A stretch of 64,000 bases of DNA. It comes from Candidatus Lachnocurva vaginae. Lineage in GTDB: Bacteria > Bacillota > Clostridia > Lachnospirales > Lachnospiraceae. The stretch spans positions 1-64,000 of the forward strand of contig CP049781.1 in assembly GCA_011082265.1 (NCBI GenBank), in the 5' to 3' direction. Below, in pieces: positions 23,319 to 31,242 of the stretch. A program made the translations under genes and the position numbers. The notes under the pieces were generated by a model. That model was not told where the DNA came from. It did not search any database and saw nothing but the letters and a program-made list of their open reading frames with translations. The stretch's first letter is position 1. Each line of letters starts with the position of its first letter.

Positions 23319-23384
23319 ATACTAAAGTGATTGATATAATAAAACTAATTCATACTAAAGCGATTGATATAATAAAACTAATTC
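23319..23384. repeat. Tandem duplication, 2 x 33 bp, one mismatch
   Basis: Two 33-bp units (23319-23351 and 23352-23384) differ at one base; a partial third unit begins at 23385. They lie between tadA and the next, divergent gene, in a 253-bp gap with no gene. The sequence is unrelated to the 33-bp repeat at 19568. Confidence 0.88.
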
Positions 23385-23533
23385 ATACAATAATTACAAA
23401 GAGTTATAAAAAATAGATATATTAAAGATATATTAACATAAAAAATTTAACCTTAAAACATTCTATCAGTACCATAAAATAAATTTATGTTATATAATAT
23501 ATAAATACACCTGATATAATATGGAGGTATATA

Positions 23534-24523
23534 TTGAGAATCAATGTTTATTACGGAGGTAGAGGAGTTTTAGACGATCCTACACTCTATGTTTTAAAGG
23601 AAATTGAAAAGGTACTTACGGAACTTAGAGTTACCGTTACCCACTATAACATTTATGAATATAAAAATGAAATTTCCACTTTGCCGCAGACTATAAAGGA
23701 TGTAGATGGAATTATTCTTGCTACGACTGTAGAATGGCTCGGTATAGGCGGTCATATGAATGAATTTTTGGATGCATGCTGGCTTTATGGAAATAAAGAA
23801 GAATTTAAAAAGATTTATATGATGCCAGTTGTTATGTCTACTACTTATGGCGAAAGAGAAGGCATGATGACTCTTGTTCAGGCGTGGGAGATTTTAGGAG
23901 GAACTCCATGCAGTGGCCTTTGCGGATATGTTGCAGAAAGAGCAGCATTCGAAAGTAACAAGGACTATGCAAGAATTATAGAAAAAAAGACGGAAGATAT
24001 CTACAGAACGATTTCTCAGAAGAATGTTGGTCTTCCGAGCAGTAATCAGGCTGTCACAAAGACTGTCCTACACGCAGAGCAGCTGGAACTTACTCCGCAA
24101 GAAAGAGAGCAGCTTTCACAGTATGCATCTGATGATAATTATGTAAAACAGCAGAAGGTTGATATAAAAGAATTATCCAACATGTATAGAGAACTTATGG
24201 GAAAAAGTTCTGAAGAAGATGCAGATTATATTGAAAGAATAAAGAAGGCATATCGTCCAAAGGAAGAATTTTCGGCAAAGTATTTATTTAATATTAATGA
24301 AAGTCAGAATCCTTTGCACATAGAGGTAACACCTTCAAATATCAATATTTCACATGAGAAAAAAGATGATGTAGATGTTTATGCAAAGCTTTCAGAGAAA
24401 GTACTAAATGATATTTTATATGGTCGTGAAACTTTTCAGAGAGCTTTCGGCGTAGGAGATATGACAGCTAAGGGAAATTTAAGAATACTAAGGATGCTTG
24501 ATACGATTTTTCAATTTGAATGA
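23534..24523 (+). CDS. Flavodoxin-like protein fused to SCP2-type lipid-binding domain
   Basis: Residues about 1-150 resemble an NADPH-dependent FMN reductase/flavodoxin fold (MRINVYYGGRG, ILATTVEWLGIGGHMNEFLD, VVMSTTYGEREG). Residues about 245-329 resemble an SCP2 sterol-carrier domain (HIEVTPSNINI, LNDILYGRETFQRAFGVG, MTAKGNLRILRMLDTIF). The start is TTG at 23534, fixed by GGAGGT at 23523-23528. The protein may use a flavin and bind a lipid or other hydrophobic ligand; no reaction can be assigned. It stands alone between tadA and the HIT gene. Confidence 0.75.
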   Translation: MRINVYYGGRGVLDDPTLYVLKEIEKVLTELRVTVTHYNIYEYKNEISTLPQTIKDVDGIILATTVEWLGIGGHMNEFLDACWLYGNKEEFKKIYMMPVVMSTTYGEREGMMTLVQAWEILGGTPCSGLCGYVAERAAFESNKDYARIIEKKTEDIYRTISQKNVGLPSSNQAVTKTVLHAEQLELTPQEREQLSQYASDDNYVKQQKVDIKELSNMYRELMGKSSEEDADYIERIKKAYRPKEEFSAKYLFNINESQNPLHIEVTPSNINISHEKKDDVDVYAKLSEKVLNDILYGRETFQRAFGVGDMTAKGNLRILRMLDTIFQFE

Positions 24524-24626
24524 TTTTTGTTTTATAGTTAGTTTAAATCAATGACTATTATAAAAAGATATTAAATAAAAAATAGAAAAAATATATAAAA
24601 ATATAAAATATAGAAAGGAAATGTCT

Positions 24627-25046
24627 ATGAAGGATAGTAATTGTATTTTTTGTAAACTTGCGAATGGAGATATTCCAACAAATACTTTATATGAAGATGA
24701 ATATTTTAGAGTGATTTTAGATGCTGACCCTGTGTCAAAGGGGCATGCACTTATATTGCCAAAGAACCACTACAAGGATATTTATGAGCTTGGCGATTTA
24801 GAATCGGAAAAAATTATTCTTCTCGCAAAGAAGATGGCAATAAAGATTACAGATAAATTGAAAGCTGACGGATTCAATATTTTGCAGAATAGTAAGGAAA
24901 TTGCAGGACAATCAGTTTTCCATTTTCATATGCATTTAATACCAAGATATAAGGATGCAAAAAATAATAAAGGGCTTTTGGAATTTAAAACACTTTCATT
25001 AAGTGAAGATGAAATAAAAGAAATTTTTAAAAAAATTAATGACTAA
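24627..25046 (+). CDS. HIT-family nucleotide-binding protein
   Basis: This 139-residue histidine-triad protein begins with the zinc-like CIFCKLANGDIPTNTLYED typical of Hint-type members. It has the active-site triad HFHMHLIPR near the end. HIT proteins hydrolyse nucleotide phosphoramidates or dinucleotides. I placed the start at ATG 24627, since GAAAGGA lies at an 8-nt distance; ATG 24621 would be too close. It converges with murG, 52 bp away. Confidence 0.93.
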   Translation: MKDSNCIFCKLANGDIPTNTLYEDEYFRVILDADPVSKGHALILPKNHYKDIYELGDLESEKIILLAKKMAIKITDKLKADGFNILQNSKEIAGQSVFHFHMHLIPRYKDAKNNKGLLEFKTLSLSEDEIKEIFKKIND

Positions 25047-25098
25047 TTTATATATTCATGGGATTTCCTTTCGCAAAAGATATGATATAACAAGTCGT

Positions 25099-26157
25099 TT
25101 ATAATTTATTGATTAAATCCATAATGATTTGAATCGAATTGCTTTCGGATGCTTTTTGCATATCTTCTATATAGGAAAGTCTATTTGAAAATACTGTATT
25201 TATACCGATTATAAGGCTTTCCTCTGTTAAATTTTCTTCATTTATTACGTAAGAAAATCCCTGCTTTTTAAATGAGTCTGCATTTAAAATTTGATCGCCT
25301 CTGCTTTGAGAAAATCCCAAAGGAATAAGAATGTTAGGCTTTTTAAGTGACAAAATTTCACAAATTGCATTAGCTCCAGCTCTGGAAATAACAAGATCTG
25401 AAGCAGCAAAAATATCAGGAAGCTCATCAGATATAAATTCGTATTGTCTATAGCCTTCAGTGTTTTTTAGTGAATCGTCTATATTTCCTTTTCCGCAAAG
25501 GTGAACAACATAAAATCTGTCTAAAATAAAAGGAAGAGCGGATCTTACAGTATCATTTATAATCTTTGACCCTTGGCTTCCTCCTATAATCATAATAATA
25601 GGTTTTTCATAATTAAGATTTAAAAAGTCATGTCCGGACTTAGCACTTCCATTTAAAAGAAATTCTCTTATTGGTGTACCCGATAAAATAGTTTTACCTT
25701 TAGGTAACGAATTAAAAGTTTCAGGGAAATTACAACAAAAATAAGTTGCTGCACAGGATGCAATTCTATTTGCAAGTCCAGGTGTCATATCGGATTCATG
25801 TATAATTACAGGAATTTTAAGAATTTTGGCTGCAAGTACAACTGGAACTGATACAAATCCGCCTTTTGAAAAAACTAAATTAGGTTTTTCATTCTGCAAG
25901 ATTTTTTTAGCTTCAAAGAAGCCCTTTATAACGCGAAAAGGGTCTGTAAAATTTTTAAGAGAAAAATATCTGCGAAATTTACCTGACGAAATACCGAAGT
26001 ATTTGATGTTATGTTTCTTTATAATCTCTTTTTCCATTCCATAATTGGAACCTATGTATATTACTTCATAATTAGCGGCTTTAAGTGCAGGTAAAAGTGC
26101 GATATTAGGTGTAACATGCCCTAAGGTTCCACCGCCAGTTAAAACTATTTTTCTCAT
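25099..26157 (-). CDS. murG: UDP-GlcNAc:lipid-pyrophosphoryl-MurNAc-pentapeptide transferase MurG
   Basis: MurG adds GlcNAc to lipid I to make lipid II at the inner face of the membrane. The 352-residue protein is a GT-B fold enzyme. Its N-terminal motif is GGGTLGHVTPN, with Leu where GGGTGGH is more usual. IHESDMTPGLANR and C-terminal SRAGANAICEIL follow; the donor site includes SQSRGDQ. I chose ATG 26157 because ATAGGAGAG lies just upstream on the minus strand. It is isolated from other mur genes here. Confidence 0.93.
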   Translation of the reverse strand: MRKIVLTGGGTLGHVTPNIALLPALKAANYEVIYIGSNYGMEKEIIKKHNIKYFGISSGKFRRYFSLKNFTDPFRVIKGFFEAKKILQNEKPNLVFSKGGFVSVPVVLAAKILKIPVIIHESDMTPGLANRIASCAATYFCCNFPETFNSLPKGKTILSGTPIREFLLNGSAKSGHDFLNLNYEKPIIMIIGGSQGSKIINDTVRSALPFILDRFYVVHLCGKGNIDDSLKNTEGYRQYEFISDELPDIFAASDLVISRAGANAICEILSLKKPNILIPLGFSQSRGDQILNADSFKKQGFSYVINEENLTEESLIIGINTVFSNRLSYIEDMQKASESNSIQIIMDLINKL

Positions 26158-26266
26158 AATCTCTCCTATCAACATACTTACAAGAAAATATGATAAACTG
26201 ATACATTAAAAAGTCAATATTATCTATAAAAAATTGTGTCAAATTAAAAATTTGTACTTTAAAAAT

Positions 26267-26295
26267 TTGAAATAGAAATATAGATGGATTATTAT
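26267..26295 (+). promoter_or_regulatory. Candidate pgi promoter
   Basis: TTGAAA (26267-26272), a 17-nt spacer and TATTAT (26290-26295) lie about 48 bp upstream of pgi in the murG-pgi divergent gap. It is a reasonable sigma-A promoter by spacing. The AT-rich context lowers certainty. Confidence 0.45.
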
Positions 26296-26342
26296 AATAA
26301 AGATGTGAAAATAAAATTTTATAAAAATATAGGGAGGCAAAA

Positions 26343-27920
26343 ATGTATTGGAATAATCTTGATACCTTAAAGTCTTTTAAAGAAATAAAAGACAAAAAGA
26401 AAGTAGATATGAAAGCCGTTTTGGATGGAGATAAAGGTTACGACAGGGTAAATAAATATTCTGTAAAAATGGCAGGCAATATGAAATATAATTTTGCCGG
26501 GAAAGAAATAGATGACAGCTTACTTGATGAATTACAGAAGCTTGCAGATGAAGGAGAGCTTATATCAAAGTATGAAGCTGTTTATAATGGCGAAATTGTA
26601 AATACCGGAGAAAAAAGGAAAGTACTTCACCATTTAACAAGAGGTCAACTCGGAAAAGATGTTGTAGTTGACGGAGTAAATAAGAGAGAATTTTATGAAG
26701 AACAGATCAAGAAGATGGGAGATTTTTCAGATAAAATTCATTCAGGAAAACTTTTAAATGAAGATAATGAGAAATATACAACTGTTGTTCAAATCGGTAT
26801 CGGTGGAAGCGATTTAGGACCTAGAGCTATGTATATAGCACTTAAGAACTGGGCAAAGGTTAATCACAAAGACCTTATGAATGCATATTTTATAAGTAAT
26901 GTAGATCCAGATGATGCAGTTAATGTTTTAAAAACTATCGATATTAAGAAAACCATTTTCGTATTAGTTTCAAAATCAGGAACAACACTTGAAACTCTTA
27001 CTAATATGGCTTTCGTGATGGAAAAGATAAAAGAACAGGGATTAAATCCTGCAAAACATATGGTTGTTGCGACTTCTGAAACATCACCGCTTGCACACAG
27101 CGATGATTTTATAGAAGCATTCTTCATGGATGATTATATCGGAGGAAGATATTCATCAACTTCTGTAGTAGGAGGTGTTGTATTATCACTTGCTTATGGA
27201 ATAGATGTATTTAAGGAATTCTTGCAGGGTGCTCATGAAGAAGATGAAATTGCAAAGAATAAAAACATTTTGGAAAATCCTGAACTTTTAGACGCTGTAA
27301 TAGGAGTATATGAAAGAAATGTTTTAGGATATCCTTGCACAGCAATTTTACCATACTCACAGGGCCTTTCAAGATTCCCGGCACATCTTCAGCAGCTTGA
27401 TATGGAATCAAATGGTAAATCTGTAAATAGATTTGGAGAAGACATTGATTATGTGACAGGACCTATTATCTTCGGTGAACCGGGAACTAATGGTCAGCAC
27501 TCATTCTATCAGCTACTTCATCAGGGAACGGATATAGTACCTCTTCAATTTATAGGATTTAAAAATAGCCAGTTTAAAGAAGACTTAACAATAGAAGGAA
27601 GTACAAGTCAGGAAAAACTTTGTGCAAATGTTGCAGCTCAGATAGTTGCTTTTGCATTAGGTAAAGATAATGAAAATAAGAATAAGAATTTTAAAGGTAA
27701 GAGACCTTCAAGCCTTATTGTAGGAGATGAATTAAATCCTAAGACACTTGGTATTTTGCTTGCTCACTTTGAAAACAAAGTTATGTTCCAAGGCTTCTTA
27801 TGGAATATAAACAGTTTTGACCAGGAAGGCGTTCAGCTTGGAAAGACACTTGCAAAGAAAGTTTTAGCAGGAAATATATCAGGTGCTTTACTTGCATATA
27901 ATGAGATTTTTACTAAATAA
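26343..27920 (+). CDS. pgi: Glucose-6-phosphate isomerase
   Basis: It interconverts glucose 6-phosphate and fructose 6-phosphate in glycolysis. The 525-residue protein has the sugar-phosphate segment IGIGGSDLGPRAMYIAL and VSKSGTTLETLTN. The catalytic Glu region is GGRYSSTSVVGG, and GTNGQHSFYQLLHQG with catalytic His follows. AGGGAGG precedes the ATG. It is transcribed divergently from murG. Nothing unusual is seen. Confidence 0.97.
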   Translation: MYWNNLDTLKSFKEIKDKKKVDMKAVLDGDKGYDRVNKYSVKMAGNMKYNFAGKEIDDSLLDELQKLADEGELISKYEAVYNGEIVNTGEKRKVLHHLTRGQLGKDVVVDGVNKREFYEEQIKKMGDFSDKIHSGKLLNEDNEKYTTVVQIGIGGSDLGPRAMYIALKNWAKVNHKDLMNAYFISNVDPDDAVNVLKTIDIKKTIFVLVSKSGTTLETLTNMAFVMEKIKEQGLNPAKHMVVATSETSPLAHSDDFIEAFFMDDYIGGRYSSTSVVGGVVLSLAYGIDVFKEFLQGAHEEDEIAKNKNILENPELLDAVIGVYERNVLGYPCTAILPYSQGLSRFPAHLQQLDMESNGKSVNRFGEDIDYVTGPIIFGEPGTNGQHSFYQLLHQGTDIVPLQFIGFKNSQFKEDLTIEGSTSQEKLCANVAAQIVAFALGKDNENKNKNFKGKRPSSLIVGDELNPKTLGILLAHFENKVMFQGFLWNINSFDQEGVQLGKTLAKKVLAGNISGALLAYNEIFTK

Positions 27921-27952
27921 TTAAAATTCGATAAAGTATTATAGTACCAAAT

Positions 27953-27990
27953 TTGACAAAAAATTGTATTTCTGTTACAATTTTTGTAAC
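27953..27990 (+). promoter_or_regulatory. Promoter with palindrome over the -10 box
   Basis: TTGACA (27953-27958), a 17-nt spacer and TACAAT (27976-27981) give a strong sigma-A promoter. A perfect inverted repeat GTTACAA-TTT-TTGTAAC (27974-27990) covers the -10 box, as an operator would. It drives the cell wall hydrolase gene at 28034. Confidence 0.75.
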
Positions 27991-28033
27991 AATTATGAAA
28001 CAATTGAAATACAATTGAAAAGGTATTATATGT

Positions 28034-29107
28034 ATGAAATCAAATAACAATAATTATTTAAAGAATGTAAAAATACAGGGAATAAGTTTGTCGGCAGCAT
28101 TGTTGCTGTCGGTATCCTTATTCCCTTTTTATAAGAAGCCTGTTGCAAAGGTAAGTAAAAAGAATATGGAAAGACATGTTACAGCAGGTATTTCCTCAGT
28201 TCTTGCTTCAAATCTTGGAATAGATAATAAAGGTAAGGTTACTTCCGGAGTTTCATCGCTTATTTATTTTTCAAAAGCGGTAAAAAGACCCGTAATTATT
28301 GAGAAGGAAAAAGTTGATACTGTAGCTAAGAAATATGAAGATGAGTTTTCTGATAAGGTCGTAATACTTGAAGGAGAATTTGTGAACATAAGGAGCGATG
28401 CAGCGGTCAATAGTTCACTTATAGGAAAATTAAGAAAAGGCGATATTGCAAATTTTGTAGAAACAAATGGTGACTGGATAAAAATAAAATCTGGTGCTGT
28501 AATAGGATATGTAAAAAAAGACCTTGTAGCTAAAGGCAAAAAAGCTAAAGAAATATTAAGCCAAAAAGGAGTTTCTGATATTAAAGGAATGTCTTTTGCA
28601 ATAACTATAGATGAATGGAAAAAGCAGGTAGAAAAAGTTAATAAAGTTGCAGCGGAAAAGAAAGCTAAAAGAGAAGAAGCAAAGAAAAACTCTGCTATAA
28701 AAAATAGAAGTGCAAATTCTGAAGCAATAAATGAAAATAATGTAGGAGGAGATAGCTACAGCATAACTACCGGAGCGGATCCTCAGACTTTGATGGCTGC
28801 TGTTATTCAGTGTGAAGCTGGAAATGAAGTATATGAAGGTCAGGTAGCGGTTGGATCTGTAATCATGAACCGTTTAAGATATGGATATTCAGGAAGTATA
28901 TCTGGAGTTATTTTCCAAAGAGGACAGTTCTATTCTCCAAATAGTAAAAGACTTGCAAATGTATTAAAAAGAGGAGTAAAAGCATCTTGCATTAAAGCTG
29001 CTGCGGAAGCAATGGCAGGAGCTGACATGGTTGGTGGAAGAACACAGTTTAGACCTGTATCAAGCGGAAAATCCGGACTTGTTATAGGAAATCATGTGTT
29101 TTTCTAA
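28034..29107 (+). CDS. Secreted SH3 / SleB-type cell wall hydrolase
   Basis: This 357-residue protein should be exported. An N-terminal hydrophobic segment (about residues 17-30) follows a short basic region. A bacterial SH3 domain lies around residues 110-165 (LEGEFVNIRSDAAVNSSLIG). A Lys/Glu-rich linker follows. The C-terminal ~110 residues match Hydrolase_2 of SleB/CwlJ cortex-lytic enzymes (TLMAAVIQCEAGNEVYEGQV, SVIMNRLRYGYSG). It probably cleaves peptidoglycan, perhaps during growth or germination. It has its own promoter with a palindrome. Confidence 0.88.
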   Translation: MKSNNNNYLKNVKIQGISLSAALLLSVSLFPFYKKPVAKVSKKNMERHVTAGISSVLASNLGIDNKGKVTSGVSSLIYFSKAVKRPVIIEKEKVDTVAKKYEDEFSDKVVILEGEFVNIRSDAAVNSSLIGKLRKGDIANFVETNGDWIKIKSGAVIGYVKKDLVAKGKKAKEILSQKGVSDIKGMSFAITIDEWKKQVEKVNKVAAEKKAKREEAKKNSAIKNRSANSEAINENNVGGDSYSITTGADPQTLMAAVIQCEAGNEVYEGQVAVGSVIMNRLRYGYSGSISGVIFQRGQFYSPNSKRLANVLKRGVKASCIKAAAEAMAGADMVGGRTQFRPVSSGKSGLVIGNHVFF

Positions 29108-29130
29108 AGGATATTAAATATAAAAAAATT

Positions 29131-29216
29131 ATAACCTTTGAAAATGATATGATAATACACGGAACTATTTTACAAATATTTTCCTATGTAATATCATAGA
29201 ACTTTCAGAGGTTATT
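29131..29216 (+). terminator. Long two-tier hairpin after the hydrolase gene
   Basis: The left arm 29131-29150 pairs with 29191-29215 in two blocks (ATAACCTTTGAAA with TTTCAGAGGTTAT, and ATGATAT with ATATCAT). The apical loop is about 40 nt. T-rich sequence follows. It probably terminates the hydrolase transcript. Confidence 0.55.
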
Positions 29217-29266
29217 TATTTTAAGTTGATAATTAAATGGAAAAAATGTATCGAAAGAAGGCAAGG

Positions 29267-29641
29267 ATGGAAGATCATATTGTACTCTGTGCTTCAAGCA
29301 GATATACAAAAAAATTTTATATAAATCCGGAATTTTCAAATCTTCCGGAACCTATAAAAAGAGAACTTAAGATAATGTGTGTTCTTTTTACTGAAGATGT
29401 AGGAGGAACGCTAGAACTTTTATTTGATAAAAAAGGTGATATAGATATAAGAACTATAGCTAATGATGGTGACTATTTTTTTGATGAGATAGGAGCTGAG
29501 TATAAAGTTAGAAAAATGAGGGATGAAAAACAGGAACTTTTTCAGTCGTTAAGACTTTATTATAGAGTTATAAAGCTTAAAATAAGTCCTGAAAAAGCAG
29601 CGGAAGAAATTGAAAGAGGATTTTTTGATGACGATGAATGA
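29267..29641 (+). CDS. Conserved protein of unknown function upstream of dusB
   Basis: No function can be assigned. The predicted 124-residue protein starts MEDHIVLCASSRYTKKFYIN and is hydrophilic, with an acidic C-terminal end (FFDDDE). From memory it resembles proteins annotated DUF6145 that sit beside dusB in Lachnospiraceae; this was not checked. I favour ATG 29267, preceded by AGAAGG, over the in-frame ATG 29237, which has no ribosome binding site. Its end overlaps the dusB start by 14 bp, implying coupled translation. Confidence 0.75.
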   Translation: MEDHIVLCASSRYTKKFYINPEFSNLPEPIKRELKIMCVLFTEDVGGTLELLFDKKGDIDIRTIANDGDYFFDEIGAEYKVRKMRDEKQELFQSLRLYYRVIKLKISPEKAAEEIERGFFDDDE

Positions 29642-30641
29642 TAATATAATCCATCCTTTAAGAATAGGAAATGTAGAATTAAAAAATAATCTCATTCTTG
29701 CACCTATGGCTGGGGTTACAGATATTTCGTACAGACCATTATGTATAGAAAAAGGTGCAGCCATGGCCGTTATGGAAATGGTAAGTGCAAAAGCTATTAC
29801 ATACAATAATAAAAAAACACTGGATATGCTTTTGACAGAGCCTAGTGAAAAACCGATTTCTCTTCAGATATTTGGAAGTGAGCCTTCTATAATGAGTGAA
29901 GCAGTAAAAAAGCTTGAAGAATATCCATTTGATATAATAGATATAAATATGGGATGCCCTGTAAATAAAATTGTAAATAATAATGAAGGCTCTGCACTTA
30001 TGAAAGATCCTATTCTAGTAGGAAAAATTGTGGAAAGTGTTGTAAATTCTACAAAAAAACCTGTAACTGTAAAAATTAGAGCGGGATTTTCAAATGAAAA
30101 TTTAAATGCTCCAGAGATTGCAAAAGTTATAGAAGAATCTGGAGCAAAAGCAGTTGCTGTTCATGGAAGAACAAGAGAGCAGATGTATAGAGGAAAAGCC
30201 CGCCTTGACATTATAAGAAAAGTAAAGGAAAGTGTTAAAATTCCTGTACTTGGAAATGGAGATTTAAGAAGCGGAGATGATGTGGAAAATATGTATGATA
30301 AGACTCATTGTGACGGCTTTTTAATTGCGAGAGGAGCACTCGGAAATCCTTGGGTATTTAAAGAAATAATCGATTATTGTAAAAATCACACTATTGATAA
30401 AAGGCCTTCATTTGATGAAATCATGGAAATGATTTTAGTTCATACGAAAAGACTTATTCATTACAAAAACGATGAAAATATGGCAATAAGAGAAATGAGA
30501 AAACATGTCGCATATTATACAGCAGGGATAAGAAATTCATCTCATATCAGAGGAAAATTAAATTATGTGGAAACTCTTAAAGAACTTACAGAACTTTTGA
30601 ATGAATGTAAAGTCCATATAGAGGAAAGTAGCTTGACATAG
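29628..30641 (+). CDS. dusB: tRNA-dihydrouridine synthase
   Basis: This FMN enzyme reduces uridine to dihydrouridine in tRNA D-loops. The 337-residue protein has LAPMAGVTDISYRPLC. The active-site segment is DINMGCPVNKIVNNNEGSAL, with the catalytic Cys in GCP. VHGRTREQMY and GNGDL follow. I chose ATG 29628, 7 nt after AGAGGA, rather than an upstream in-frame TTG. It overlaps the preceding gene. The greA promoter -35 lies within its last codons. Confidence 0.94.
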   Translation: MTMNDNIIHPLRIGNVELKNNLILAPMAGVTDISYRPLCIEKGAAMAVMEMVSAKAITYNNKKTLDMLLTEPSEKPISLQIFGSEPSIMSEAVKKLEEYPFDIIDINMGCPVNKIVNNNEGSALMKDPILVGKIVESVVNSTKKPVTVKIRAGFSNENLNAPEIAKVIEESGAKAVAVHGRTREQMYRGKARLDIIRKVKESVKIPVLGNGDLRSGDDVENMYDKTHCDGFLIARGALGNPWVFKEIIDYCKNHTIDKRPSFDEIMEMILVHTKRLIHYKNDENMAIREMRKHVAYYTAGIRNSSHIRGKLNYVETLKELTELLNECKVHIEESSLT

Positions 30642-30661
30642 GCAAAGTACACAATTATAAT
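30633..30661 (+). promoter_or_regulatory. Consensus promoter of greA (TTGACA-17-TATAAT)
   Basis: A perfect TTGACA (30633-30638), a 17-nt spacer and TATAAT (30656-30661) lie 75 bp upstream of greA. The -35 box overlaps the end of dusB. This is the only fully consensus promoter I saw in the window. Confidence 0.9.
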
Positions 30662-30735
30662 GTATTGGCTATGATTATGCTAAAAATTAATATTTTTAAG
30701 ATTAATACTGAGAAGTATGAGGAAAGGTTGAAAAA

Positions 30736-31212
30736 ATGCAAACTAAAAAAGAGTTAATGACAACCGAAGGAAAGAAAAAATTAGAGGATGAGCTTCATGA
30801 CCTAAAAACAAATAAAAGAACAGAAAATTCAGAGAAATTAAAAGAAGCAAGAATGCAAGGCGATTTATCTGAGAATGCTGAGTATGATGCAGCAAAGGAT
30901 GAACAGGCTCATATAGAAGCAAGAATACTTGAAATAGAAAATATTTTGAAAAATGCTGAAGTTGTAGTTTATGAAGACGCTGATAAGTCGAAAATTAACC
31001 TTGGAAGTACTGTTAAAATTTTAGACATGGAATTTAATGAGGAATTTACATACAAATTAGTAGGATCAGCAGAAGCAAATAGTGAAGAAGGAAAGATTTC
31101 AATAGAATCGCCTTTAGGAATAGCACTTATGAAAAAAGTAAAGGGAGATGTTATAAGTGTTGAAGCTCCCGTGGGAGTTATAAAATATAAAATTTTGGAT
31201 TTTGAAAATTAA
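30736..31212 (+). CDS. greA: Transcription elongation factor GreA
   Basis: GreA rescues backtracked RNA polymerase by stimulating transcript cleavage. The 158-residue protein has the N-terminal coiled coil with the tip RMQGDLSENAEYDAAKDEQA and a C-terminal FKBP-like domain ending GVIKYKIL. The length is typical. GAGGAAAGG precedes the ATG. lysS starts 30 bp downstream, so the two are probably co-transcribed from the consensus promoter. Confidence 0.97.
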   Translation: MQTKKELMTTEGKKKLEDELHDLKTNKRTENSEKLKEARMQGDLSENAEYDAAKDEQAHIEARILEIENILKNAEVVVYEDADKSKINLGSTVKILDMEFNEEFTYKLVGSAEANSEEGKISIESPLGIALMKKVKGDVISVEAPVGVIKYKILDFEN

Positions 31213-31242
31213 TAAAATTAATAAATAATTAAGGAGCGAATA

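Noticed and set aside
19568..23384. 33-bp repeats as CRISPR arrays
   Set aside because: The copies are directly adjacent without spacers, there are only two at each site, and no cas gene is near.
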